Shown: positions 33,685-43,594 of the stretch, one piece after another
How positions within the stretch are numbered: the stretch's first letter is position 1
Layout: every line of letters starts with the position of its first letter
Assembly: GCF_051846915.1 (NCBI RefSeq)
Contig: NZ_JBPYCR010000003.1
Coordinates: forward strand, 120,443-184,442
Direction: 5' to 3'
DNA: 64,000 nucleotides
Source of the DNA: JBPYCR01 sp051846915
GTDB lineage: Bacteria; Bacillota; Bacilli; Bacillales; Amphibacillaceae
Translations under genes and position numbers: made by a program
Notes under the pieces: model-generated
Told to the model about the DNA's origin: nothing
Databases searched by the model: none
What the model saw: only the letters and a program-made list of their open reading frames with translations

Positions 33685-34659
33685 TTGAAGAAGAAAATTG
33701 TTGCTTATAACCGAGTAGAAAAGCCTGTTTTAGAAGATTTACAGCGAAAGTATGATGTTAAGTTTTTTAAAAATATAGATACAAAAACGGATCCAGAATT
33801 CTTGGAACATCTAAGTGAATCGGAAGGTATCATTGGTTTGGAATTGGAAGTTGATAAACAACTATTGGATAATGCTCCTCACTTAAAGGTAGTTAGCAAT
33901 GTTTCTGTTGGGTATAACAACCTCGATCTCGATGAGTTAACAAAACGAAATATTATGGCAACGAATACACCAGGTGTATTAACAGATACAGTAGCTGATA
34001 CCGTTTTTGGTATTTTATTGTCAGCCGCACGACGGATGCCGGAGTTGGATCATTATGTAAAAAGCCGTAATTGGACGGAATCACTTGATGAAGAATACTT
34101 TGGAGTGGATGTCCATCATAAAACAGTAGGGATTATCGGAATGGGTCAGATTGGCCAAGCTATTGCACAAAGAGCTCATCATGGATTCAACATGAATATC
34201 TTATATCATAGCCGAACCAAGAAAAAAGAAGCAGAGGAAAAATATAATGCCGCTTATCGAACACTAGATGATTTACTATCTGAATCTGATTTTGTCGTGT
34301 TGATCACTCCTCTAACAAATGAAACAGCAGGAATGATTGGAAAAAGAGAATTTGAACTCATGAAAAAGTCCGCTATTTTCATCAATGGCTCTCGTGGAAA
34401 AACGATTATTGAAAATGACTTAATTGAAGCTTTGCAAAAAGGTGAAATTGCTGCTGCTGGGCTTGATGTGTTTGAACAAGAACCTGTCAATCATGATAAC
34501 CCATTGCTGGATATGCAAAATGTTGTTACTTTGCCGCATATCGGGTCATCAACGTTCGAAACAGAATTGGCGATGTCACGGCTTGCTGCTCGAAATCTCG
34601 AAGCTGGGCTGAAAGGTGAAGTTCCTCCAAGCTTACTCAATAAAGATGTGTTGAATTAA
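33685..34659 (+). CDS. D-isomer-specific 2-hydroxyacid dehydrogenase (glyoxylate/hydroxypyruvate reductase type)
   Basis: 324 residues. NAD(P)-binding motif GIIGMGQIGQAIAQRA near 150; catalytic Arg in INGSRGKTI (near 234), Glu in DVFEQEP (near 263) and His in LPHIGSSTFETE (near 282). VSVGYNNLDLDELTKRNI is typical of glyoxylate/gluconate reductases. With the tartrate dehydrogenase it could reduce hydroxypyruvate or a related oxo-acid to D-glycerate (inference). TTG start after AAAGGGGG. It is divergent from dctP and shares the two-operator control region. Confidence 0.92.
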   Translation: MKKKIVAYNRVEKPVLEDLQRKYDVKFFKNIDTKTDPEFLEHLSESEGIIGLELEVDKQLLDNAPHLKVVSNVSVGYNNLDLDELTKRNIMATNTPGVLTDTVADTVFGILLSAARRMPELDHYVKSRNWTESLDEEYFGVDVHHKTVGIIGMGQIGQAIAQRAHHGFNMNILYHSRTKKKEAEEKYNAAYRTLDDLLSESDFVVLITPLTNETAGMIGKREFELMKKSAIFINGSRGKTIIENDLIEALQKGEIAAAGLDVFEQEPVNHDNPLLDMQNVVTLPHIGSSTFETELAMSRLAARNLEAGLKGEVPPSLLNKDVLN

Positions 34660-34772
34660 AAGGTGCATAAAATACGCTGAGAAACGTTGCATCTGTTTCT
34701 TGATGAGGCATAGGTTTTATCCGTACTTAAGAGATTCACACAAGATTATTTGCAGTCTTCAATCAATATATA

Positions 34773-34821
34773 GAAACTCCCTTTTCCTTTGGCATTCAAC
34801 ATCGGAGAAAGGGAGTTTTAA
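34773..34821. terminator. Terminator between the convergent dehydrogenase and pyruvate oxidase genes
   Basis: AAACTCCCTTTTCC pairs with GGAGAAAGGGAGTTT (one bulge), followed by T-rich sequence on the rightward side. Confidence 0.75.
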
Positions 34822-34852
34822 CTGTAAAATATCAACAGAACGCTTTCTGCCT

Positions 34853-36571
34853 CTATAGTAGTCTATTTATCGATTCTTTCAGATTAGGGAAGTCAACCTT
34901 TTTGTTTTGGAAAAATGCTTTCGTCAAGTATTCGCCGTATTTTATCGCTTGATCATACGAAATTTTTCCCGGTAATGGAGCTTTATCGTCAATGGCAACA
35001 TCGATGATGGACGGCTTGTTTGATGAGAATGCTTGCTGCAATGAAGCATGTAGGTCTTCCTGCCTTTCAATACGAAATCCTTCTACTCCAAAACCTTCTG
35101 CTAATTTGGCGAAATTAACACCTTCCAGTTCCGTCTCATAATCCAGATGTCCCATTTCTTGTTGTTCGTATTTGATCATCGCAATCGCACTGTTGTTGAA
35201 GACAATCACTTTAATTGGCAAATTGTACTTTTTCGCTGTTGCCATATCCTGCATAACCATAGAAAAACCGCCATCTCCACAAAAGGCAACAACTTGCTTG
35301 TTTGGATATGCCAACTGTGCAGCAATCGCCCCGGGCAGTCCCGCTCCCATTGTCGCTAATCTACCGGATACAACAAAATCTTGGTTGGTAAAAGGAAAAT
35401 AACGTACCGTCCATACCGTCACATTACCGACATCACAGGAAATGACAGCATGCTTATCGACTACTTTTTCTAACCCATACAATAGTTGTGGAGCTTGAAT
35501 CGGATTACTCGTTTCTTTTTTGTCCTTTTTCATCTGCTTATGCCACTTTTTCATTTTTCCTTTGTACTTATCAAGGAATTTTCCATCCGTTTTCACATCG
35601 ACCAGAGAAGTCAGTTCCGGTAAAATCATTTTCACATCGCCACAAAGTCCCATCGTAACTGGATAAAAAGAGCCTATTTTCTGCGGATCTATTTCCATTT
35701 GAATGGATTTTACATTTTTCGGTAAAAATGAAGGGTATGGAAAAGAAGTTCCAATCATCAATAACAGGTCAGTGTCCATAATCGCTTCATAGGCCGGTTT
35801 TGTGCCGATTTGCCCATGCTGTCCAAGATTAAGTACATGATCATCGGAAATCGTGCCTTTCCCAAGTAAACTCAAAACGATTGGCGCTTGGATATGGGTT
35901 GCAAATGACAGCAGCTCTTGTCTTGAATGCTTAGCCCCGCGCCCTGCGAGAATAACCGGTTTCTTCGCTTCGTTAATAAGATCAACTGCTTTTGTTAAGG
36001 AATCATGTTCCGGAAAAATAGCCGGTTTTTCATAAATTGGTGAAGTTAATGGATTGTCATAATGCTGCTCAACTGCAAAAAGATCGTCTGGAACAATCAA
36101 TACCGATACACCGTTCTGCGCATATGCTGTACGAATCGCTTTATTTAGTAGATCAGGTAATTGTTCAGCCGCTTCTACGCGATGGTTAAAAACAGAGACA
36201 TCTGCAAACATTTGCTCTAAGTTAACTTCCTGAAAAGCGTCTGTACCCACCTGGTTGCTGGAAACTTGTCCTACTAATGCAAGTACCGGTGCCCCATCTT
36301 GCTTCGCATCATATAACCCGTTTAATAAATGAATGGCACCCGGACCAGCTATTGATAAACATACTCCAATTTTACCAGTTAACTTACCATAAGCACTTGC
36401 CGCAAGTGCACCGACTTCTTCATGACGAATTTGAATAAAATCGATATCTTCCTTTTGTTTTCTTAAGTCATTAACCAATTCATTTATAGAGTCACCGGGC
36501 ATTCCATAAATACGGTCAATATCCCATTTTGTTAAAAGGTCGGTTACAATTTCTCCAGTTCGTTTTTTCAT
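34853..36571 (-). CDS. Pyruvate oxidase-like ThDP/FAD enzyme (YdaP-like)
   Basis: 572 residues. Three-domain ThDP enzyme: IYGMPGDSINEL and the catalytic Glu in IQIRHEEVGALAASAYGKLTG (near 50); ThDP-binding GDGGFSMVMQDMATAKKYNL and FNNSA near 420-450. The sequence is closest in style to YdaP/SpxB/PoxB, which convert pyruvate to acetate or acetyl phosphate and CO2, rather than to acetolactate synthase. In B. subtilis ydaP is in the SigB general-stress regulon; a SigB-like promoter (36609-36634) precedes it here. It is convergent with the dehydrogenase gene. Confidence 0.9.
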   Translation of the reverse strand: MKKRTGEIVTDLLTKWDIDRIYGMPGDSINELVNDLRKQKEDIDFIQIRHEEVGALAASAYGKLTGKIGVCLSIAGPGAIHLLNGLYDAKQDGAPVLALVGQVSSNQVGTDAFQEVNLEQMFADVSVFNHRVEAAEQLPDLLNKAIRTAYAQNGVSVLIVPDDLFAVEQHYDNPLTSPIYEKPAIFPEHDSLTKAVDLINEAKKPVILAGRGAKHSRQELLSFATHIQAPIVLSLLGKGTISDDHVLNLGQHGQIGTKPAYEAIMDTDLLLMIGTSFPYPSFLPKNVKSIQMEIDPQKIGSFYPVTMGLCGDVKMILPELTSLVDVKTDGKFLDKYKGKMKKWHKQMKKDKKETSNPIQAPQLLYGLEKVVDKHAVISCDVGNVTVWTVRYFPFTNQDFVVSGRLATMGAGLPGAIAAQLAYPNKQVVAFCGDGGFSMVMQDMATAKKYNLPIKVIVFNNSAIAMIKYEQQEMGHLDYETELEGVNFAKLAEGFGVEGFRIERQEDLHASLQQAFSSNKPSIIDVAIDDKAPLPGKISYDQAIKYGEYLTKAFFQNKKVDFPNLKESINRLL

Positions 36572-36608
36572 TAACTATCAACCTCTCCATTTAAATATGT
36601 ACTGTACT

Positions 36609-36634
36609 ATAACCTAAACGGACAGGTTGAAAAC
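36609..36634 (-). promoter_or_regulatory. SigB-like promoter of the pyruvate oxidase gene
   Basis: On the leftward strand GTTTTC, 14 bases, GGTTAT: one change from the GTTT/GGGTAT pattern. About 40 bases before the ATG. Confidence 0.5.
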
Positions 36635-36679
36635 GGAAGAACTGTACGAAAGAAACCACGCGTCAATTGTTTTAAAATA

Positions 36680-37468
36680 TTATTTGTTCAGTTGGTTCAC
36701 TAAAGGGAGCAACTCTCTTAATCTCGCTATTTCATATGTTGGTTTTACTTTATCGGGCTTTTGATCATGGTGATTTATCCAGACCGACGTTATCCCAACA
36801 CGTGAGGCACCCAGAATATCCGTTAACAGGTTATCTCCAACCATCAATACCTCTTCCCTATTTACAGCCAGCTTGTTTATTGCATGTGTAAATAATGCAG
36901 GGTCCGGTTTTCCACTGCCAAAATCGCCTGAAATAATAATGTGATCGAAATAAGGTACAAGTTCAGGAGTTATATCAAGCTTCGTTTGTTGTAGACTAGG
37001 AGATCCATTCGTTAACAAAGCTAACTTGAAATTTCCTTTTAACTGATTAAGCACCTCAAATGTCTCTTCATATACAAATGCACTTTCTTTCCTTTTTTTC
37101 GGAAACAGTTCAGCAAGCTGTTGGCCCAGCACGGGATCATCAATACCGAGGTCTTTTAATCCATTTGTCCAGGCATCCGTTCGATAAGTTGGTACGATTT
37201 TCTTCATTTTTTGGAAGAATTCTCCGGCATCATCAAAATGTCCCCATAACCCTTCGAATGGATTGATACCAATATTTTTCGTAAAATCGTAAGTGTCGTA
37301 TGTCGCATATAAACGACGAGCTTGATCACGAACTTTTTTTTCCAGTTCATTCGGATCAATATTATATTTTTGCTCCACGGTTTGACACGTTTTTCGAAAT
37401 GCCTCTTGTACACTCCGCTCATCCCAGAGTAGTGTGTCATCTAAATCAAAAATAATTGTTGTTATCAT
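36680..37468 (-). CDS. HAD-family phosphatase (YjjG-like nucleotidase group)
   Basis: 262 residues. Motif I IIFDLDDTLLWDERS at the start, motif II LLTNGSP (near 154), and motifs III/IV GKPDPALFTHAI and MVGDNLLTDILGA. The C1-cap size and the DDTL variant match the YjjG/YfnB group that dephosphorylates pyrimidine nucleotides. The ATG at 37468 is supported by GGAAAGGAAG; the longer 20-codon extension contains nothing conserved. Confidence 0.88.
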   Translation of the reverse strand: MITTIIFDLDDTLLWDERSVQEAFRKTCQTVEQKYNIDPNELEKKVRDQARRLYATYDTYDFTKNIGINPFEGLWGHFDDAGEFFQKMKKIVPTYRTDAWTNGLKDLGIDDPVLGQQLAELFPKKRKESAFVYEETFEVLNQLKGNFKLALLTNGSPSLQQTKLDITPELVPYFDHIIISGDFGSGKPDPALFTHAINKLAVNREEVLMVGDNLLTDILGASRVGITSVWINHHDQKPDKVKPTYEIARLRELLPLVNQLNK

Positions 37469-37626
37469 ATTGATTCTTCCTTTCCATGCACTAATTTCTG
37501 TACTAACATATCGTAAAATAAATTTCATTCTTCCATCCGTTCAGCTATTGTAATCAATCGTCTTGATAGATATAGATTTTCCATACATGATGAACTACCT
37601 GCGGGTTCGTCGCAACAGTTTAAAAA

Positions 37627-40600
37627 CTATTGCATAACAAACGCTGCACGACTATTACCTTCTTTCGTTTTTGTTACTTCGAGTACTGCCGGGAATATAG
37701 CTTTTAGTTCTTTTACATGTGAAATGACCCCGATCATCCTTCCGGAATGCTGCAAATCTATTAACGTATCGATCGATTTATTTAATGACTCTTCATCCAA
37801 CGAACCGAATCCTTCATCAATAAACATAGTGTCAATCGCTATATTTCCTTGGAAAGATTGTATGACATCTGACATGCCCAAGGCCAAACAAAGACTAGCA
37901 TTGAACTTCTCCCCGCCAGATAGCGTTTTGACATCACGTGTCAGACCAGTATAAGCATCATACACATCAAGAGCTAGTCCACTTTGCCGCCCATGTGCTT
38001 CCTGACGATCACTTCGCATTAATAAAAACTGTCCATTTGATAACCGTTTGAGTCGATGGTTAGCCGCATCAATGATTTGTTCCAAATATTCAATTTGCAA
38101 ATATCTTTCAAAAGAAATTTTTTGGCTGTTTTGTCCCCTGATTGCATCATACAAATCAGTTATCAACATTAATTTTTCTTCGTATTTTTGTAACGTTTCA
38201 GAAGCGTTTTTTATATTCATTTTTAAATTCAATGCTTCTTTTTCGTACTCTTTAGATTGGTTAACTGTTTTTAACGCATGCTCATACATTCCTTTGAGCG
38301 CTTTTAACTGATCATGAAGCACCGTTAAATCAGTCTTTTGTTTATCCTTCAACTCTATTTGCAACTCTTTTATCTGTTGTTTAATCGTAGAATTATTTTT
38401 ATTATAATGATCAATATCATCTTTTAACGTTTGTCGCTGTTCCACTGTTAATTTTGCTAGCTGATAAGCTTCCTCTGAAGTAAAATTCGCTTGCTTAAGC
38501 AGTTCTGCAAAGTGCTTTTCCAGTGCTTTTCTTTTCGATTGTACGTCATCTAGTTGATTGACAGCATGTGTACAATTAGAAACTGCTTTTGTCTCTGTTT
38601 CTCTCGCTTGCTGATAATCTTTTTGGGCTTGTTCCCATGCCTGATTAAGCCGGTTCCTCAATTCATCCAATTCTTTAATCTTTTTCTCCAATGCATTTAA
38701 AGATCTTGCTTCCTCAGGTATGACGCGAATTCTTTCTTCATGAACAGCAACACTTCTGTCGAACTCGCTTTTTTGTTTTTGATAAGCTTCGTCTAATTCT
38801 TTCTTTTGATGGTCAAGCTTTTTATGCTCGTTGATTGTTTTTTCATGTGTTTCTTTGAGTTCAGTTAGTTTTTTTCTGTCTTTTTCCAAATGAATTACTT
38901 CAGCATTTAACCGTTTTCCATCTTCAACCAATCGTTTCATTTCTTGATCCGCTTCATTGATCGTTATATGATATTCTAGCAGTGATTCTTGTTTTTCCTT
39001 CAGCTGGGATTTATTCACTTTATAGGCAGCTGTAAGCTCTCTATATAAAGCATCAGCTTCATCGAGCATTTTCTTTACGGATTCAAGCTGTTCTTTCGTT
39101 ACAAGTTCTTCCTCTGTACCTGTCTTGTTTGGATGTGTTTCACTTCCACATACAGGACATGCTTCCCCTTCATGTAAATGAGAAGCAAGTACAGCTGCTT
39201 GATTATGCAGCCATCTTTTCTCCATTGGTATATATTCACTTTTTATTTTTTCGTAAGCTCTTTGTTTTTCATTCATTTCTTTCACTAACGCATCCTGCTT
39301 TTTCTTCCCATCCAAATATCCTTTTAAGACAGTAGCTTTTTCCCTCATTGCGCTAAGACTTTCCTTTTTATCTGGTAAACGATCCACCCGTTTGTCAAGT
39401 GCCTTGATTTGTCTCTCTTCTTTTTCCATGACTTGTTCCATCTGGATGAGCTGATTTGATAATTTATCTAGTTGAGTAAAGCTTGACTGTAAATTCTTTT
39501 CGATAATTTGAAGTCGGTTTTTTTCTTCATCGATTGCCTTTACAGCTGGCAAAAATTCATGCAGACGATTTAACTTTTGGTTTACTGCTTCTCTGTCTTG
39601 CTGTTTCTTTTCCTCCTCTTCGAAATGCTTTTTTGCTTGGAATTGTTTACTCTCTGCCTCTTTTTGTTCTTTTTGGGCAAGTTCAAAGTCAGATTGCTTT
39701 ATTTTTTCGTCTTTACGTAATTCTTGCAGTTGCTTTTCATACGGTCTAAGCTCATTTGCTTTTTCCGCATTTTTCAGCTGCACTTCTTTTTCTTTATAAA
39801 GCGGAGCCTGTTCACCCAGCTCTTTTTGTCGATTCTCTTTAGCTGCAAGTTCTGTAAATCGTTCATTGATTGCTTTCTGTTTGTAGTAAGCTTGTGCTTT
39901 TTTTTCATGTTCCTCATATGCTTCATCATATTTTTTTTCATCGACTGTTATTTTGTTTTTTAAAAACGTGATTTCTTCCGCTATTGCATCCATTAATTGA
40001 TTCATATTAAAATGCGCTTCATCCAACAAATGAAATAAAGCGGACTCTTCCCGTCTCGGTAATGCAGCATGAATGTTTTGGACATATGTATCTAATGTTT
40101 GCTGTTCTTGCTTAAAACGCTCCTCTATAAGCGATCTTTTTTCTTTTAATCGTTCGCCGATTATTTTATATGATTCTGTTTTAAACAAACGTCTTAAAAT
40201 CGCTTCTTTATTCTCCGTTTGTGAAGTTAACAGTTTTCGAAACTCGCCCTGGGGCAACATAACAATTTGTTTAAACTGATCCTGAGTTAATCCAATAATC
40301 GACTCTACTTTTTTGTCAATTTCCGACACGATTTGACGATCGACACAAGGAACTTCCTTATCACCCCGGATTTCAAAAAACTCGTAGCGATCCCCGGTTT
40401 TTGATTTGTTACCTGTTTTTACATGCCCCAATTGCCTAAGTATCCGATATTTTCGCCCATGAATTGTAAATACCAGTTCTACAGCGGTATGTGTATCATC
40501 TTCCGCAAAGTCACTTCGAAGCATCGTTATGTTTTCCCGATCCCGGCCACTTGCTGAACCATATAATGCAAAACAAATACCATCAAAGATCGTTGTCTTT

Positions 40601-40719
40601 CCAGCACCCGTATTGCCCGATATAACAAACAAGCGATTCGTTTTTAATTCCGTAAAGTCAATGGATTCGGTATCTTTATACGGTCCAAATGCCGTCATTT
40701 TTAACTTTAGTGGTTTCAA
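37627..40719 (-). CDS. sbcC: Exonuclease SbcC (Rad50 homologue)
   Basis: 1030 residues. Walker A GNTGAGKTTIFDG (near 35), long coiled coil on both sides of a zinc-hook CPVC (EACPVCGSETH, near 520), ABC signature TLSGGEKFNASLCLALGMSD and Walker B DTMFIDEGFGSLDEES near the C-terminus. With SbcD it forms the SMC-like nuclease that processes hairpins and DNA ends. TTG start after GGGGGG. 21 bases after sbcD. Confidence 0.97.
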   Translation of the reverse strand: MKPLKLKMTAFGPYKDTESIDFTELKTNRLFVISGNTGAGKTTIFDGICFALYGSASGRDRENITMLRSDFAEDDTHTAVELVFTIHGRKYRILRQLGHVKTGNKSKTGDRYEFFEIRGDKEVPCVDRQIVSEIDKKVESIIGLTQDQFKQIVMLPQGEFRKLLTSQTENKEAILRRLFKTESYKIIGERLKEKRSLIEERFKQEQQTLDTYVQNIHAALPRREESALFHLLDEAHFNMNQLMDAIAEEITFLKNKITVDEKKYDEAYEEHEKKAQAYYKQKAINERFTELAAKENRQKELGEQAPLYKEKEVQLKNAEKANELRPYEKQLQELRKDEKIKQSDFELAQKEQKEAESKQFQAKKHFEEEEKKQQDREAVNQKLNRLHEFLPAVKAIDEEKNRLQIIEKNLQSSFTQLDKLSNQLIQMEQVMEKEERQIKALDKRVDRLPDKKESLSAMREKATVLKGYLDGKKKQDALVKEMNEKQRAYEKIKSEYIPMEKRWLHNQAAVLASHLHEGEACPVCGSETHPNKTGTEEELVTKEQLESVKKMLDEADALYRELTAAYKVNKSQLKEKQESLLEYHITINEADQEMKRLVEDGKRLNAEVIHLEKDRKKLTELKETHEKTINEHKKLDHQKKELDEAYQKQKSEFDRSVAVHEERIRVIPEEARSLNALEKKIKELDELRNRLNQAWEQAQKDYQQARETETKAVSNCTHAVNQLDDVQSKRKALEKHFAELLKQANFTSEEAYQLAKLTVEQRQTLKDDIDHYNKNNSTIKQQIKELQIELKDKQKTDLTVLHDQLKALKGMYEHALKTVNQSKEYEKEALNLKMNIKNASETLQKYEEKLMLITDLYDAIRGQNSQKISFERYLQIEYLEQIIDAANHRLKRLSNGQFLLMRSDRQEAHGRQSGLALDVYDAYTGLTRDVKTLSGGEKFNASLCLALGMSDVIQSFQGNIAIDTMFIDEGFGSLDEESLNKSIDTLIDLQHSGRMIGVISHVKELKAIFPAVLEVTKTKEGNSRAAFVMQ

Positions 40720-40740
40720 TTTTATCCCCCCTTATTCTGA

Positions 40741-41934
40741 TTAATTCGTTACAAATTCTTTATCTTTTCCTGTTTTTAATGTTGGGGTTTCTTCTTGCAG
40801 CAGCTCATTTAACACATCTTTAAAAAGGCTTTCCGTTTCTTCCGTTGCTTCAAATCCTTTAACTTGCTTGTAAAATGCTTTAAAAAGTTCCAGATCGCTC
40901 ATCTCCGTACGTTCTTTCGTTTGATCAACCTGCCCTGAACCATTAGATAAGACGTAATTTTTCCGTTCCACATGCATCGCATTCGGAAAAACGGAGCGTA
41001 TTTTTTCCATTGGAGACAAAATAGCCGTTTCGTCTACCAATCTAACAAACACATAATCTTCATTAGTTGGGTAAGTTAATAATTCATCCATCGATGCCTC
41101 TACAGTGCGCATATCTTTTTTAGGAACAAGATTGCATTTTTCAACAGATATTCCGCCCGCTTTGTCGATATCCGTAATATAAAACCCTTTTCGATGATGC
41201 TCTTCCGAAATAGAATACTTTAAAATTGAACCAGCATAACGGATGTTATTCGCTGAAACAACATGTGCCTGGTGTAAGTGGCCAAGGGCCGTATAATGAA
41301 ATTCAGAAAAAATCTGTGCATTGACATATTCTGCTCCACCGATGGAAAGAGGCCGTTCCGAATCACTCGTATTTTCTTCCACTTCACCGTATGGAGTGAT
41401 AAAGGCATGTCCTACGTAAACGTGTCTTGCCTTTGGATCTTTTTTTCTATTAATCTCTTCCACTATTTTTCTTGCTGCATCGTTATGTGTAATAATCTCC
41501 TCATCTTGGAAAAGATGGCGGACAACACTCGGATCGCAATAAGGAATTAGATGAAAATGTACTTCTCCATGCTCATCGTGCAAAACAACAGGATTAAGGT
41601 CTTTCGTCAGTTGTCCAACGATATATAAGCCGTTGTTTTTAAGCAGGCTGCTCGCAAAGTGAAGCCTGCTAGGACTATCGTGATTTCCAGCAATAGCCAA
41701 GACTGGTGTTTCCAGATCCAGCACAATTGTCTCTAAAACATTATTCAGTAAATGGACCGCTTCAGTTGGTGGTACGGCTCGATCGTACAAATCACCGGCA
41801 ATAATAACTGCATCCGGTTTTTCTGTTTTCACTGCATATAAGAATTGGTCCAGTATGTATTCTTGGTCTTCCGTCATATAAATACCTTGTACAAGCTTAC
41901 CAAGATGCCAGTCGGCAGTATGAAAAATTTTCAT
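40741..41934 (-). CDS. sbcD: Exonuclease SbcD (Mre11 homologue)
   Basis: 397 residues. Calcineurin-like phosphoesterase motifs: FHTADWHLGK (start), IIAGDLYDRA (near 43), IAGNHDSPSR (near 83) and YVGHAFITPYGE, ALGHLHQAH. It is the nuclease subunit partnering SbcC, in the usual sbcD-sbcC order. The C-terminus is ELLQEETPTLKTGKDKEFVTN. The start follows AAAGGAGACAGG. Confidence 0.97.
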   Translation of the reverse strand: MKIFHTADWHLGKLVQGIYMTEDQEYILDQFLYAVKTEKPDAVIIAGDLYDRAVPPTEAVHLLNNVLETIVLDLETPVLAIAGNHDSPSRLHFASSLLKNNGLYIVGQLTKDLNPVVLHDEHGEVHFHLIPYCDPSVVRHLFQDEEIITHNDAARKIVEEINRKKDPKARHVYVGHAFITPYGEVEENTSDSERPLSIGGAEYVNAQIFSEFHYTALGHLHQAHVVSANNIRYAGSILKYSISEEHHRKGFYITDIDKAGGISVEKCNLVPKKDMRTVEASMDELLTYPTNEDYVFVRLVDETAILSPMEKIRSVFPNAMHVERKNYVLSNGSGQVDQTKERTEMSDLELFKAFYKQVKGFEATEETESLFKDVLNELLQEETPTLKTGKDKEFVTN

Positions 41935-42150
41935 TAGACCTGTCTCCTTTGTAATTAAGATTGTAACGCTATATGTTGCTTGTTCATTTATGATTTGCTT
42001 ACTCTATTATAACTTACTTTTGATGCTTTCAAATTGTTTCAATCTATTATTTTTTTAGATCACAAATAGTTTAGTAGATAGTAAATAAGTTTAATAAGTT
42101 GCCAATGTGTTAAATATGACAACATGACGTAAAATACGGGGGTATAAATA

Positions 42151-43347
42151 ATGACCATTCCGCACATTGTCTTACTATTAGCGATCGGTTATCTTATTTT
42201 TACATTTGATATCAAACAAAAAAATTTGCCTGTCCCTGTTATTCTCGTATTAATCGGTACGGGGTTGTCATTTACACCTTATTTTTCTTCAATTAAAGTG
42301 ACAGAAGATATGATTTATTCCGTTTTTCTGCTTGGTTTGCTTTTTGTTTCTGCTTATCAATTTTCTTCGGGAGCATTACGGAAGCATGCACGTATTATTG
42401 GCTTTCTAAGTACATTTGGCATTGTTGCAACTGTTATTTTATTAGGTATTTTGATTTATTATATCGGCTTCTTTTTCACAAGCGTTTCATTTATAGGTGC
42501 TTTATTACTAGCTTCCATTCTAACACCGACTGACCCTGTGTCGGTCGTTTCTGTTTTAAAAAATTCCTCCGATAGCCCCGATATCGCCAATATCGTTGAT
42601 GGCGAATCGATGATAAATGATGGTACGAGTATTGTATTATTCACCGTTTTATTTAACATGTACACGAAAAACCAATCTTTACAATTGCTCGATTTTCTTC
42701 AATCGTTTTTAACCGTTTCACTTGGAGGAATAGTTTTAGGAATCATTGTTGGCTGGTTGTTAAGTAAAGCAGTTCATCTATTTCCCCAACAGAATTACCA
42801 AGTCATGTTAAGCATTGTTATGGCGTATGGCGGTTTTCATCTTGCCGAGCAATTCAGTTTCTCCGGAGTTCTTGCTACAGTTGCTTCAGGCATCATGTTG
42901 TCATGGGAATTTAGTCATATAAATAAAGAGGATCATTATCGTGAAAAATTGGACAGCTTTTGGGGTGTTGTGGAGCCTTCCTTGCTTAGCATGCTTTTTT
43001 TACTGATCGGTATGGAAGCAACCTCTTACTTATGGCACGACAAGTGGACACTTGTCATTATTATTTTCTTTGCGTCACTGTTCATTCGTTTTATTATTGT
43101 TTCAGGTACATTAAAAATTTTTTCCCATTGGAATCACATAACGTGGGATCAATCCGTCATTATTTCCTGGGCGGGGATTAAAGGAACGATGTCTATCTTT
43201 TTGCTGTTATCATTTACACTAAGTGCAGAAAACAGCTCGAATCAAATCGGCTCCATTGGATATTCAGTTGTTATTCTATCTTTGATATTTCAAAGCATTG
43301 GTGTTTATCCTTTATCAAAACTGTTGAATAATCGTCATAACGTCTAA
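42151..43347 (+). CDS. Cation/proton antiporter, CPA1 family
   Basis: 398 residues with about twelve membrane segments. The CPA1 landmarks are visible: LTPTDPVSVVSVLK (near 125) and the acidic pair in VDGESMINDGTSIVLF (near 150), essential for Na+/H+ exchange. No C-terminal cytosolic regulatory domain, so it is the short form. Expected to expel Na+ and/or K+, useful to a salt-tolerant cell. The ATG follows CGGGGGTATAAATA. It is divergent from sbcD. Confidence 0.92.
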   Translation: MTIPHIVLLLAIGYLIFTFDIKQKNLPVPVILVLIGTGLSFTPYFSSIKVTEDMIYSVFLLGLLFVSAYQFSSGALRKHARIIGFLSTFGIVATVILLGILIYYIGFFFTSVSFIGALLLASILTPTDPVSVVSVLKNSSDSPDIANIVDGESMINDGTSIVLFTVLFNMYTKNQSLQLLDFLQSFLTVSLGGIVLGIIVGWLLSKAVHLFPQQNYQVMLSIVMAYGGFHLAEQFSFSGVLATVASGIMLSWEFSHINKEDHYREKLDSFWGVVEPSLLSMLFLLIGMEATSYLWHDKWTLVIIIFFASLFIRFIIVSGTLKIFSHWNHITWDQSVIISWAGIKGTMSIFLLLSFTLSAENSSNQIGSIGYSVVILSLIFQSIGVYPLSKLLNNRHNV

Positions 43348-43351
43348 TTTT

Positions 43352-43400
43352 TCATAAACGAATCGAGGATGCCTATTGCGCGCAGTCGATTCGTTTATGG
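43352..43400. terminator. Terminator after the antiporter gene
   Basis: CATAAACGAATCGA and TCGATTCGTTTATG form a perfect 14-bp stem over a 19-base loop; TTGTCTTTTTTT follows. Confidence 0.85.
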
Positions 43401-43403
43401 TCG

Positions 43404-43547
43404 TTATTGTCTTTTTTTCGTTTTTTTATTATTATATTTTTCATTTGCCGTTAACGGTTCATTTGCTAATTCATGGTCATATTTTCTTGATAAGTGTTTA
43501 CGTACTGCTTGCTCATCACTTACTTGATCCTTCTTGTTTTTACTCAT
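43404..43547 (-). CDS. Small charged protein of 47 residues
   Basis: ATG at 43545-43547, stop at 43404-43406: MSKNKKDQVSDEQAVRKHLS, RKYDHELANEPLTANEKYNN, then a Lys-rich end KKTKKRQ. GGAGA lies about 11 bases upstream of the ATG. It has no hydrophobic segment and is very hydrophilic, like many small stress-associated proteins of Bacillus. It sits between stress-type genes, convergent with the antiporter gene. Confidence 0.7.
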   Translation of the reverse strand: MSKNKKDQVSDEQAVRKHLSRKYDHELANEPLTANEKYNNKKTKKRQ

Positions 43548-43594
43548 AAATAAGAAAATCTCCTTTCCCAATTTTTAAATTGGATAATGCAAGT

